From Aporrectodea caliginosa (lineage: Eukaryota; Annelida; Clitellata; Crassiclitellata; Lumbricidae), in assembly GCA_020284085.1 (NCBI GenBank), contig JACEVL010000671.1, positions 1,394,001 to 1,458,000 of the forward strand: a DNA stretch of 64,000 nt. Reading direction: 5' to 3'. The position numbers were made by a program, and so were the translations under genes. How positions within the stretch are numbered: position 1 is the stretch's first letter; each line of letters starts with the position of its first letter. The notes beneath the pieces were generated by a model. That model ran no database searches. It saw only the letters and a program-made list of their open reading frames with translations, and was not told the DNA's origin. Positions 10,741-22,920 of the stretch are shown in pieces.

Positions 10741-13031
10741 AGAGAGATAGAATAATTATTGTTATTGTTTCTACTATTGTTATTTATATTATTATTGTTC
10801 TTCTAGTTAAATTGCCTTTATTAGGCCAAGGTCAGTATAGGCTAAATCTGAATCCGAGTAACTAAGCAGTTGTATGTGAAGTAGTATTGCTGACGCTCCT
10901 TGCAGAACCATCTTTACGGGGGCAGAGGAGGGGTAGAAATTCCTTCTAACAAGGTGAGCGCTCAATCAATCTCCTGATGTAGATTACCAATTAGACTTGA
11001 TGCGATAACTTTAAACTAAATTAGACTTGATTAAAACAGCACTTACAGTAAGCAGTCTAGTCTGCCGACGTATTCAGCCGTTGCACGCACAGTTCTTTTA
11101 TGGGCAAAGTACGTCGAATGCCTGCGTACATCGTGCTCAGAGGGAACTGCATGTGGCAGACGCGCAGCCCAAGTAGGACCTGCAGAGCATTTACTGCGAA
11201 ATTATTTCGTAATTATTTTAACTGGCAAACAGCTGCGACAAAAAGCCTAATCGTCGACCTCAAAGTGATCCGGAAAATGAATGACAATAAAATTGTTATG
11301 GAGCCCATTAGGTAGAGAGACAGCGGCAGGTACAGAACCAGGTATCTACCCTATACGCAGCTATAGAACCAAGTAACTACACTTAGCTTGATTTATGAAC
11401 AACAGAACAGGTATGGCGATAACAACTTAATTTCTATCCCACGCATAGTCATCATTTTTGCCAACTATGTGTGTGAATGCCTTCAATTGAGACTATTTCA
11501 TCCGATGCTTATGAAACCTTAACCTTTCCTATTATGTTCGCCAGCTGACAAGAGCATTTCAATTCGATTTATCCGGTTCGTCTCAAAATTGCAGTCTGCT
11601 CTATAGTGTTAAACTGTTGTTCTTGTTATTCTACCGTTCACAAAAGGCTCTAACGTTCACAGCCACGCAAAACTTTTATAAGAAAACGCAATATTTATGT
11701 TAACTATTTGAGGCACACTATTCAGTATTTTGTTCCAACAGCAGGGTAAAATGTTACAAAAACTACCAATAGGGTATAAGAAAGTTGTTACCCGATCTAT
11801 CAAATATGTTAGAGATCTGGTGCAGATCCAGTATTCGAAGTTACGGTACGAAACAGTAGTGAGTTCTGGCGTTATGAGAAAAAGCAGCTACGAAAAGACG
11901 TCAATCCGCCATATTTGTGGGTATCTGATGAACGATTCCCCGTTGGAAAGAGTTTAAAAAACAGAGATGCCCGGAAGAAGATCATACAAGACTGCAGCGT
12001 GCTAATATCTGGAGTCGGGTTGTTGCATTAGAGTTATTATTGATTCCCATCTGTAGGAGATGATCAGAAGATATTATCATCAGCAAAAACAATGAAAACC
12101 CGTTATCAGGATTCAGGAGAATGATTAAGCAGGAAGTCCTTGACTCGGGCAACGACGTATTGACAGATCTGGAGACGAGATCTCCAGTTTGCCGAGACAC
12201 TTCAATCATATTTCATCCGGCTGAATCATCACTGGCAGATGTATCCGGAGATCTGCTCAGAGCAGCTCAGGATGGGCGGTTGCGGTAGACAAACACTGGT
12301 ATTTGTACCAGTGTTTGCCTACCTTATGGCACACCCTCATCTCTGCACAGTTTTCAACTACCTTACCACCGGAACAGATCTTTTACCATCATTTTCTTGA
12401 CGTTAATTTAAAACAAATAACAGCCGATATTACAGTAATTCAAAGAAAAATATAACCGGTAACAAAGGTGAGAACCGATAAGTCCTGCTAATAATGTTGC
12501 CCAATTTCTTGTATTTATATCTGTACCTCCCCATGAGGTTACACGACGAAATTTTCAACAATTACACATTTCATCAGATTTCCTGAACTCTGTAAGTGCA
12601 GTGGTGCGGTGTTTGTGGTCGTGATGCCATTTTAGGGACACGTTTCAGTGTGGGGAGCAGTCACCAATATTAAGGGGACTAGGGGAGCACTCCCCTTGTC
12701 TTCTTCGCCTTTCCTTTTAGTGCAGCTAATATGCTATTAGAGTTTACATAGTTGTCTAGTAATATCATGTATCATGTACAGTATTAAGCTGAATAGGTAA
12801 AGGAAGCATTCCTCTCCCGTGCCGTCCATCTTTCCACCGACAATGTACAGCGGGCAAGTTAAGTATAAATTTCAAAATATTTTCTGCTGTCGCGGGGATT
12901 TGAAGTTTTGACATTTGAACCCCCGACTTCACGGTTAACAACCCAGCACGCTAACCACTGGATTATATCGCGCACCCCTTTCTAAGGAAAAGGCAGGCAA
13001 CTCAGGACCTGTCTCGACGCTAGAGGGCGGT
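10741..13031. other. Intergenic, mostly unclassified
   Basis: There is no supported gene. 11730-11957 is an isolated 75-codon frame without a recognised motif. 12885-12985 holds an antisense tRNA-like SINE head, annotated separately. Confidence 0.45.
12885..12985 (-). mobile_element. tRNA-derived SINE head, antisense
   Basis: On the minus strand the sequence reads CCAGTGGTTAGCGTGCTGGG (A-box region), then GTCGGGGGTTCAAATGTC (B-box). It is preceded by GGGGTGCGCGATAT, the same leader as the SINE at 6760-6770. Only the head is recognisable. Confidence 0.55.
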
Positions 13032-13039
13032 GTTCTACA

Positions 13040-14204
13040 CAGTGTTTTAGTTGTCAAAAACTAACTGGGGGGTCGAAAATTTTGCAGATTTCGAAGGTAC
13101 ACGATCACAGGTCTAAATTAAATTTTAATGTTGTTAATTTTATGAAACAACTGACGACTCTTGAGATATCTTAGTTTCTTCTTTAAATTTATCTATGCGA
13201 CATAACAAAGGAATTACATAATCATAGGGGCGTAGCCAGGAAAAAAATTTCAGAGGGGGTTTTAACTTTTAAGTTTTCAGGGTTTTCCATTGGAAACGGT
13301 CGCATTTTTCTACATATTTAATTTTTAATAACATGATAATGCATTTATTTTGGGGGTTGAACCTGTAAAATCACCCCTAAAAACGCCCATGCATGACCAC
13401 ATAGACAAAACACCTGGTTTTTGGAAAGTAATTCAATAACACAAACCATAATGCATAGATTCTTACACTATACCCGGTAGTTTACAAAAATAATTTTGGA
13501 CTATGTTTTGTAATTTCTTTTTTCTTTGGTAACCCAGTGGCTTTGTCAAAAGCACCATGTCTGCCAGCTTTAAGACAAGAAATAACATATTTTTCTACAT
13601 TCCATGCAGCTAGAGGTGGACCATTGATGCCAATCATCAACAGATCATTCACTGAACTCACCAGAAGCCTGTTTCTTCCACTAGTGTGACATAAATTCAT
13701 CTGACTGAATCCTCTTTCACACTCAGCAGATGAAACAGGTAGAACTTCCAACAAAGTAATAAGTAGCTGTAATTTCTGCCTAAGCATTAAACCATCGCTC
13801 TTTTTAAGCATAGAATATTCAAGCAAAACATCAGCTGCGTCAGAATTACTCATTCCAAACTCTACTCAATGCAATATGTCTTTCTCCACACACTAAATAG
13901 CCTCAACCATGTGCTCGAAGAGGAAAAGGAAATAAACGTGTTACAGAAATTGGCTTTCACCTTAATTACATGTATGTAGGCTGGTTCTCCGCTCTCAGTC
14001 ACAAACAATAACAGTAAGTAAGTAACTAATTTACTTAAAAGTAAAGGAATTGGGCTATATATTCTTTTGTACTTGATGACAGAGCAACAGCCGGGGGGGT
14101 CAAGACCTGACCCCCCCAGCATCTTTTCAGTTACTTAGCTGAGGGGGTTGGAAAAAGAACTGGGGGGTTGAACCCCCCAAACCCCCCCGACAACTAAAAC
14201 ACTG
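13040..14204 (-). mobile_element. hAT transposon, internally decayed, with perfect 8 bp target duplication
   Basis: The ends are CAGTGTTTTAGTTGTC at 13040 and its exact complement GACAACTAAAACACTG at 14189-14204, a 16 bp perfect terminal inverted repeat. Identical 8 bp duplications, GTTCTACA, flank it at 13032-13039 and 14205-14212. The inside encodes a hAT C-terminal dimerisation domain on the minus strand (13482-13853). G- and C-runs sit just inside both ends. The 1165 bp size is too short for a full transposase, so this is a non-autonomous deletion derivative. Confidence 0.88.
13482..13853 (-). pseudogene. hAT transposase C-terminal dimerisation domain fragment
   Basis: The open segment contains LLEVLPVSSAECERGFSQMN, then NLCHTSGRNRLLVSSVNDLL and MIGINGPPL, the conserved core of the hAT C-terminal dimerisation region as in ZNF862/KIAA1586-like proteins. 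The BED finger and catalytic core are missing. It lies inside the 13040-14204 element, between its inverted repeats, and presumably descends from that element's autonomous parent. Confidence 0.8.
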
Positions 14205-14212
14205 GTTCTACA

Positions 14213-14454
14213 GGCCGCCGTTCAAGGCAACGTTGACGCCCCTGGGCCTGCTATTTCGGCTGCTCAGAGACGTTTTTTAACAGCCTGCAGTGAACCGCTA
14301 TCGGTCTCATACATATTCATTAGTTAGCGCATAGCGGGATTCTTTGGTCGCTGTGAAAAAGCGAAGGCGTTGCATCGCTGCTAAACAACCCGCACAAATT
14401 CACACGTCTCCAATTGCCGACAAACTGGCGCACTGGTGTCGATCGCCGTGGGAC
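14213..14454. other. Intergenic spacer
   Basis: No feature is recognised between the hAT target duplication and the minisatellite that starts near 14455. Confidence 0.4.
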
Positions 14455-14960
14455 GACGGGGCATGTCTCCCAATGGTTAGAATGGGGGACACCCGTGGTC
14501 ATATGCCCGATGTATTTAGGTTGGAAACACCCCTGGCCATGCTCCCCCAATGTTTAAGTGGTGGTGTACATCTATGGCTACGTCCCCCAGTATTTAGGAT
14601 GGGTACACCCGTGGTCATGTGCTCTAAATATTTAGTCTGGGGCAGCCATGACTGTTCCCAATGTTTAGGTTGGGTAACCCATAGCTATGGTCCCAATGTT
14701 TAGGTGGTGGACACCTTGGTCGCATGTTCCAAATATTTCGTTTGGGGCAGTCATAGCTACGAGGAAAGTGTAATCCTATGGATTTTTGTCTTATTCTGTT
14801 TTTGTTATATATTTTCATTTTTATTTTGCTTTCAAGATGCATGTAATCCCTCAGTTTAAGATTTGCTCCGTATATTTAGGCTTGGGACAACCTTGACCAT
14901 GTTCTCCCATTGTTTAGGTATCTACGACTCCCAATATTTTGAGGTTGGGTTGCAACACCC
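14455..14960. repeat. Degenerate minisatellite (about 40 bp unit)
   Basis: Phrases such as CCCAATGTTTAGGTTGGG, ACACCCGTGGTCATGTGC and GGGGCAGCCATGACTG recur about ten times with substitutions and indels. The reading frames crossing it in both directions have no family resemblance and are artefacts. Confidence 0.7.
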
Positions 14961-15107
14961 ATGACTCTAAAACTTCTTATGAATATTGACCTGATCACGG
15001 TTTTGGACATTTGGAGCGCCATCAGTTGATGCCGTATGTGCAATACAAGTTACTAATTACTATAATAATTTTATACGAATGTATACATGTGTATGTATAT
15101 ACTTATA

Positions 15108-15146
<39 letters not shown>

Positions 15147-16495
15147 ATGGATACATAAATGTTTGGATATATAGATATGGTTATATACGGATTATAGTAA
15201 GTAATTTTTTCGGGGTCCTGTATACGTTGTAGGTATAGAACCCTATTTACGAGGACATGTCTATACACAATAACGTTAACGTATAGGGCCTACCGGGACA
15301 GCATAAACGACCCGCGATCAGTCCAATCTTTAATGTATACATTGTTTAATTTATCTACAGAATGACACACGTAGGCTGATAGCCCGAACATTCACAGGCC
15401 TAGATCTGTATCGTGACGCAAATAACTGTTAACTAGGCCCATGTAACATACGTCTTTAAGTCTCTACATCGCCACCTCGAGTCGGCAACGTTTCCTTGTA
15501 CGTTTGAACTTTGTTTATACTGAAGAGGAAAGTCTCAAACTAAGCAATATTTCTTCCGGATTCCGTCACCTACTTCTTATGCAGTTATTTGTGGACTGCG
15601 TCGGGTGGTCCCGGTCCAAAGCCTGGCCAAGGGGGAGGGCACAACGATAACTCATCTGCGTTATGATCGTAGGCCTACTATTAGAAAATCACTCTATAGA
15701 CTTAAGGTTTGGCAAACAGCAAGGTCGACATCAGCCGTAAGATGTCGCTAAACTCTGGATACTTATTAAGTAATTAACTGTTTCAATAACGACTTTATAA
15801 CGGCGTGTATACTTAGTGCACGATCACGTGATTATGAAGAATTCAGCACAATATGGTTTGCATAGCTACTTCAGTAGAACGTCTCGCTTCAAAGCCTCTT
15901 TTTTAAGATGGATGGATGAATCGATTGAATGATGGATAGATGATAGAAAAAAGCAAGTAAATAAGAAAGAAGGCAGACCGACAGATAGATAGACGTATGA
16001 CTACTTACAATACCATGAAGTCAGCAGAAGCATCATTTCACGAATTACCCATTCATAAACTTCTGGCGACAATGTTTTGAGGCATATGACATCTCAAGTC
16101 TCGTATGCGAATAATTATAATTGAGTATGAAGACGTCCTACACAAACCGCAAGCATGCAATCGTCCCAGCCAGAGACAGACAGACAGAGAGACAGAGAGA
16201 GACGGACAGACACAGACAGACGCATGCAACTGTCTGGCCAGCTCAATGTCTCGCCATATATCGCCTCCTCAAGCGATGATCTCTCCCTCCTTCCTTACCT
16301 CCCTCCATCTCTATGCATCTCGCCCTGTATCTGTCTGTCTCTGTGTCTCTCTCACAATAGCTTTTTTATTTCATATAATGACTACAATTTTTATTTTGAC
16401 AGCGTATGACGTGCATTAAAACTACAATCATGCGCTATAATATATTTATATAATTATATGCATGTATAATAGATATATGTATGTATGTATAATTG

Positions 16496-16527
<32 letters not shown>

Positions 16528-17137
16528 TCTTGGTATATATATATAATTAGATACATCAGTGTTGGTGCCTGTGTGTGTCCGTGTGCGTGCGTATATATTT
16601 GTATGTGTGCATGTATGCGTACGAGTGCATTCATAATCTTTCAGCGGGTCATCCATAAATGACGTACCTACAGATGCTGCCCAGTTCGTACCCCTCCCCG
16701 CCCCTAGTTGCAGAGTCCCTTATTAATGGCATAGACATAAAGTCTGAGCGAGCGAGCGAGCAGCGGGGCTTGAAGACCTCTTTAGAACAAGATCGTCAAA
16801 TACTCAACAGGATGTCGAAGAAATCGGCCGCAGTTGGCTGCACTCGTCCCACTCAGCTCCACAGTTGGCACAGGGCCAGAAGTTTCGGATCTTAAATTTA
16901 CCATCTGCGGCGCAGTCGGCTAACATCAAAAGATTGGGAAAGCGACACACAGACGAACTGAGAGACACACAAAGATCTAGCGTAAAAAACTCGGTATATA
17001 GGGTATCAGCAGGGCAGGGCACGGTGTTGTTATCGCTGGGGTAAATAATTCGTTAGCCGTAGTATCACCGACCAACCCCTCTGACTCCAAATCTAAACTA
17101 TTTATGCAGCAGAAGAAGAAGTGGTATGAAAGTGCCT
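14961..17137. other. Intergenic with TA and GACA simple repeats
   Basis: TA dinucleotide runs lie at 15110-15142 and 16495-16550, and GACA-type repeats at 16170-16230. 15716-15765 shares the phrase GATGTCGCTAAACTCTG with 24205-24225, marking an unclassified dispersed repeat. No supported gene. Confidence 0.5.
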
Positions 17138-17440
17138 AGCGGTTAGCGTACTCCCAGAGCTCAGCGGTTCAATTCCCGCCAGGATTCGGAGATCTGCAGA
17201 GATTTATGTCTTCAGAGATTTATGCTCCGCTTGCGCCCCCTAGCGAACGTAGCTTTACAACGAGAGCACTGATTGTCAGTAGGGAGGTTTGGCAGTTACC
17301 ATCGAGTTACTTTGAGAGGCAAGTAACGCCACGGCCCACTATGTAATGCCTCTCTGCCTCTTTCTTGGTTTCATTGTGGTGGTCGGGAGCACCTTTGATG
17401 AGGCGCTCTGGAAGTGGCGCTATATAAATTTGCAATTACA
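17138..17440 (+). mobile_element. tRNA-derived SINE with L2/CR1-like 3' tail
   Basis: The head has tRNA promoter boxes (CTAGCGGTTAGCGTACTC, then GCGGTTCAATTCCCGCC). A unique body follows, then a 3' end GGCGCTATATAAATTTGC, the tail shared with L2/CR1-like LINE fragments elsewhere in the window. A SINE that borrows the LINE 3' end for retrotransposition explains this structure. Confidence 0.75.
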
Positions 17441-18219
17441 ATTATAATTACAACTACATTGATTGATGTGCTGTATGTAACGCGTATGGCGCTACAGAAG
17501 TTATCAGATTAGATTACAGTACGTCTGTCTAGGTAGGGCAGTTTATCCTTGTACGGTTTCTTTAGAGGTTTGACGTTTACCATTACGGCCTGTAATGTAG
17601 TATAAGGTCTTCTGTAGTTCGTAGGGTGTGTTATTGTATTGTATTTGATCATTTGTAAAGCGCTTCTCACAGCCTTTCAGTGCGAGGTACCCCGAGAGAA
17701 GAGGAAGGTTTTAAAGTGAGAAAAAGAGGTAGAGATGCCACCAGAGAGGATGGTAAACGTAAAGAAGGAGCAAGTCCATTCCACAGAGAGGGACCTACAC
17801 AGGATCTGGATTGAGCGATTGTGGTCCTCTGGATACTGTATAGGAGCCCTTGTCCTAACTTATATCAGGAGACGGTGCATTGTTTAACACACAGCGCACG
17901 CACCACACGTGTGCTAATGGTGGGATTAAAGCTGGGTCTCGTCTGCTCCTTTTGACCCGGTCTGCGCTGCTCCTTCCTGCCCGTCTCTCTCTTATCGCGA
18001 TTGTGATAAGCGACAGCAGCAGAGATCGAGACCACCCGAGGCATACACTCCCGAAACCACGTCTTCCAAGAGTAGTGGGCATTAGTGTGGCTCGCAGGCA
18101 GAATATTATGTCTATAGTAACAAAACACGCTCGTTGTCACCTCTGTGGGGTTCCTAGACGTCTCCTTTATAAATGGTCAGATACATACATAGTACATACC
18201 TAATACACACACACATACA

Positions 18220-18253
<34 letters not shown>

Positions 18254-19994
18254 CATAAATAATTACAATACATACATGAATACACATGCATAAAGGGAAG
18301 GTGAAGGTAGGGCAGTTTATACTTGTATGGTATACCTAAAGTATCAAGTGAAAGTACGTTTGCGTGCTGTCATCCTTTGTTGGTATAGAAAGTGTTACAG
18401 CTACGCTGGTTGAGAGTCAGCTGAGTATATATATCTTCTTGCTTTCTTGTATTAAATAAGTGATGTCACGTCTAGTAGAGGTGTAAACTTTTTCCGGACA
18501 GATACCAGAATGTGTTAAACGTTGCAAGAGTTATTATTTACAATGAACTAATTACGAGACACTTATACACTGTTCTTCCGAGTTGTTGCCTATCTTTATC
18601 CAATTACGCAGCGGCAGACGGAAGAACTTGCACAAGACATAGATTAATTACATGCTGTATAAACATAGCCTATACATGCAATCAATCACGTCTAGGGCCA
18701 CGCTAAATATAGCTACAGGCCATGGTGACCGCGTTTCATCGATGTCCATATGCAGCCAGTATCTGCTGTTCAGTAGACATTACGTTTGATAAAACTAGAC
18801 CACATTTGGTGTTTTTTAACTAGACAGGCCACACTGTATCTGCCTCTTTCAGACATGACTTATGCGATTAAAAGCCACGCCTTCCGCGAACTGCGTCGTT
18901 CTTCCTAGACCCGCTTCCGACAAGTGCTTCCATTTTCAGCATCGGGCCACGCCTTCACGCCGACCTCTAACACCCGATAATGCTGTCAAAAGCTTTACGA
19001 AAGTCCGCCAAAGTGGGGACGTCGGCTGTCCCCGGCTGACCACCCACTCTGAGGAGGAAGAAAATGGGAACTTACCGCTTTCCGGATGAAGAAAAGGAGT
19101 GTCGAATGTGTGGCGGAAGGACGGTCGGTCGGTCGGACAGAAAGAAGGCCGACTTCGAAACAGGCTGTGCACAAATCCGCGGCTGAACGAGGAAGGGATG
19201 AGCAGAAGGCTCCGATGCGGCGGCAAGAGGCTCTCATACACCAGGCTCCGCAGAGAGGGGTCTGTAGGTCGGTGGATGGTTCGTAGGTTGGGAAGACCAG
19301 ATTCCTGTTTACTGACTGGTATATTACGCAGCCGGCAAGTTTTTCCCGTCGAACAGCGGCGGTAACAGCGTTCGTACCCGGCCGATGAGGCAGACAGACT
19401 TGGACTCGACCGACAACCGACCGACGCAAGCAACAGAGGGTTAAAGCCTAGCTCCCCACTGGCCGCGTTTCAACAATGTCTCGCTCTGCCAACGCGGCGG
19501 ATCAGCTCAAGGATCTACGATAGTACGTTGGCCTGCAGCCGCAGCAGAGTAGACCTGGCCAGGCGTACATATAGTAACTCTTGTTATTGCTGCGGTTCGG
19601 TTATGAGCGCTAGGTGGAGCTAGGAAGATGTTAAGAGAGACCGACATATTGTGCTTGTACATACGCCGCAATGGTCGGCTGTGGCCGATACAAAGTCGGG
19701 CAGTATCGCTCAGACGAGCGCTGAAACTCCGCCACTGTTCGTACTCTGACAGTGCCAGTCCCAAGCCTGGAGAAAGGAGGAGGGCGACGCTAATCGACTT
19801 TGTTATCATTGTCGTTAAACTGAAACTACTACTTCTACTAGACGAGCGCAGTTAAGGATGCAAGATGCAAGGCAAATTAGACTTGTAAGTTTTTGTTTTG
19901 GGAAGAATTGCAGAAATCTCAATTTTGTGTTTAGTTTTGAAAAACTAGCTGGAAATAAGTTGAAATTAAATAAAAAAAGAGGGCCTAAAATATT
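17441..19994. other. Intergenic, no gene recognised
   Basis: 17635-17700 (TTGTAAAGCGCTTCTCACAG) resembles a retroelement end. An ACAT microsatellite lies at 18205-18256. 19727-19830 is a dispersed repeat also found at 46344-46442. Several overlapping frames at 18930-19430 on both strands have no recognisable domain. Confidence 0.45.
19727..19830 (+). repeat. Dispersed repeat, copy 1
   Basis: The segment has CCGCCACTG, then GTGCCAGTCCCAAGCCTGGA, GAGGAGGGCGACGCTAAT and TTAAACTGAAACT. It aligns end to end with 46344-46442. The class of element is not recognised. Confidence 0.65.
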
Positions 19995-20275
19995 GAGGTG
20001 CTCGATAGTGTAGTGGCTGGCGTACTATACTGTCAATCGAGAGGTCGGGGGTTCAAATCCCTGTCAGGGAAGAAATTTGGTTCAAGGTTTCGGCTCCACC
20101 TGCACCCATAGCCAACTCGGCTATAATGAGTACACTGACCTACACTATCGGTGGGAAGACGAGACGGTCAGGGAGAGGAATGGCCACCCGCCCTTGTATG
20201 CCGAGACCAAGCAAATGAAGTCGCTAATACTTCATACCCATGGGCCATGGCCGCCTCTCGGACCAACTTAATATG
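19995..20275 (+). mobile_element. tRNA-derived SINE, nearly full length
   Basis: The head reads GGTGCTCGATAGTGTAGTGG and has a clear B-box (GTCGGGGGTTCAAATCCC). The body (CAACTCGGCTATAATGAGTA, then CACTGACCTACACTATCGG) and 3' part (AATGAAGTCGCTAATACTTC, then GGCCGCCTCTCGG) match copies at 6300-6770, 60705-60960 and a tail near 4400. This is the best-preserved copy. The lack of a clean cloverleaf argues against a tRNA gene. Confidence 0.75.
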
Positions 20276-20639
20276 ACGGTTATGATGTTTCAACGGATGA
20301 TATCTCCGGAACTAGACCTACTTGAAATATTTATATAGGCCTAAACGTTACACCGTAGCAACAGAATTAAATAATTATTTCGTCGAACGAAAATCCAAAA
20401 GATGATAGATGCGACTTATTTTTGTTAGAGCCGTTCACATAATTATGCTGGAGACACCTCAAGCCACTTTTCTCAACAGCTTACGGAGTCTCCCGTTGTG
20501 TATTTGTAATTAAATTCTCTAGTGATCACCCCAGAGGGCCCAGAGGAAGGCCAACGGGTGCCAAACAGTTAGACAACAGGCACACGACATTGATGATTTG
20601 CTACGGTTGTGGTAACTGAAGACGTAGTAATATTGCAGC

Positions 20640-20990
20640 CTTAAAGCTTACTACTCCTAGTCCACCAGAATCTAAAACAACCCAAGGGAGAGCAACACTG
20701 TGGCCTTACAAAACTTACTACTTGACCAGAACCTACGACAACCCAAGGGAGAGCAACACTATGACCTTACAAAACTTCCTCCTTGACCAGAACCTACGAC
20801 AACCCAAGGAATAGCAACACTATGACCTTACAAAACTTCCTCCTTGACCAGAACCTACGACAACCCAAGGAATAGCAACACTATGACCTTACAAAACTTC
20901 CTCCTTGACCTGAACTTATAACACAACCCAAGGGAGAGCAACACTGTGAGTCTGTGACCTTATCAAACTTGCTACTTCACCCTAATCTAA
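20640..20990. repeat. 61 bp minisatellite, about five to six copies
   Basis: The unit reads GACCTTACAAAACTTCCTCC, then TTGACCAGAACCTACGACAA and CCCAAGGAATAGCAACACTA plus one base. The central copies are identical or nearly so and the outer copies diverge. Confidence 0.85.
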
Positions 20991-22639
20991 CACAACCGAC
21001 GTAAGCATAACAGCGTAACGAAAACTATTATAACCAATTCTTTGCATCCACAACGCCCAGAAACCAAGCTTTAATACAGAAAACCATAACATACATAAAT
21101 TTACTCAAAAATACGGTGATCGAATCGCTTCTAACGAAATGCATAAAGTGTAATAAAGTCATCATCGTTCGTCGGTGAAACTTCGGTGCACACTGCAGAG
21201 CAGCTGCGGCGGCGGATTCAGTGTCAACCGCGAAGTAGAAGACGACGTCGATCGGAGAAGAAACGTTGAAACGACGACGACGACAGAGATCTTTAGCGAG
21301 AAAAATTGTCGATGGAAAATCTAGAACAGGCTAAGCAACATATACACGCGAAAAACATGTTCACTGAGAAATCTTGGAATGATAAAACGCATTCGACCAA
21401 AAACAAATCAGTTGAAACCTGTAGAAGCAGAACCGACTAACTACGAACATGCACAGAGAAAGTAATTACAGTCGAATCTCTTCGCACCCAGCAAGAAAAC
21501 AGCATCGACACTCGGCGGAATCCAGCGACATTTTGAATCTTACGCAAACTGGTGGGATATTTCCAAACTTTCGCCGACGGTCTTTAGTTCAACCGTTCAC
21601 TATGAATATAATTGCATACCGCTCAACACGTCATCGGCGAAGTTTTAATCGATACAGCAGCTTCAACGTTATTAGCAGCAGTGCAGAAATGAACTTTGAC
21701 AAGAACTACTACTACATCACTAAAGAGCATATATCTTGACCATCTCTTCTGGAAGTGTTATGCCTAACTTCTATGGCGCCGGTGTCTAAGAAGCAACAAG
21801 GCATTAACCACAAGGTACTGTAAGGTAAAAAACCCAATTAAAATTTTAATTTAATTAAAAAAATTAACAACTGAATAAAATCATAGTTGTATAATTATAT
21901 AAATATAATATCGTACGGTCGTACCCGCACATGTATTATTTCAATTTGGTTGACGCCTCCATAGAACGTTTCATAGTTCTCAAATACGTGGTCCATGCCA
22001 AGCAAGGGTGTTGAAGGATAATTTGGTCGAAGCACATAAGGGTAAACATCCACTACCGACAACTGGACAACCGTTGCATAGGTTGTTGACAACGGAGTCG
22101 AACCCGAACGCCGTGTGGAAAGCAACTTGCCACTCTGCTCCAACATAGGATTATTTAATAAACTACCCTTAATCCTAGAATATGTACGATAGCCCAGGAG
22201 TATAAAAGTCCCAAGTTCTTGCCACTGTGGGTGCCCCAAAATAGGGTTAATCAGCACATTACCTCTTGCCCTTGAATACGAATCACTGGGGCAAAGTTCA
22301 ATTCCAGATAGGGTTATTTAACGTAATACTCTCCGATATCCTACGAACACATTTACGCAGACCCTGGGCTAGTGAAAGTCGGAGTTCGACTTTCGTAGTT
22401 CTGTGGACAGATGGCGTCAGTTAATTATAACTGCAAGATGACAACAAAGACGAATGAAAGCTAGAGCAAGAATGAAGTTACTACCGAGAACAAGAAGAAG
22501 AAGACGATGACTACGACGACGAAGACTAACGCGTTATAAATACTCTCCAGCGAACGGTCATATCTACAATCTCAAGTGTAAAAATAGTTGACTGCTCAAC
22601 GACAACTGCTATCTAGCATTTGCTGCGTCCGTCAAAACA
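20991..22639. other. Intergenic, no gene recognised
   Basis: Only short open frames occur. The 21895-22257 minus-strand frame (120 codons) has no recognised domain. ACGACGACG-type low complexity lies near 21265-21290 and 22505-22530. Confidence 0.4.
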
Positions 22640-22920
22640 CCGCTGCTTGCGCCTAGACATCATGACAACCGCTACCCAGCGCTAGCCGCTCCAGTCAAAA
22701 CACCTTGACGACCATTGTCTAGCACTTCAAAACACCATCACAACCACTTGCCTGGCGACTGTTGCTTGTGCCCCAACAACATCATAACCGCTGCCCAACA
22801 CATGGCACTTCCATCAAACCACCATGACAACCATTGCCTAGGACTTGTCGCTTTAGTCAAAACACCATGGCAACCGTTGCCTGGCACTTGTGTCTTCCGT
22901 CACAACTGAAACCAACAACC
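22640..22920. repeat. Degenerate minisatellite (about 50 bp unit)
   Basis: CATCATGACAACCGCTACCC, CATAACCGCTGCCCAACAC, CCATGACAACCATTGCC and CCATGGCAACCGTTGCC recur at roughly regular spacing with GTCAAAACACC between them. The copies are well diverged. Confidence 0.6.

Noticed and set aside
18930..19440. Overlapping frames of 144 and 165 codons on the minus strand
   Set aside because: No recognised motif, no splice or start support, and several competing frames of similar length.
19995..20070. tRNA gene
   Set aside because: A- and B-box are present, but no complete cloverleaf forms and a SINE body follows directly. The same holds for the other tRNA-like heads in the window.
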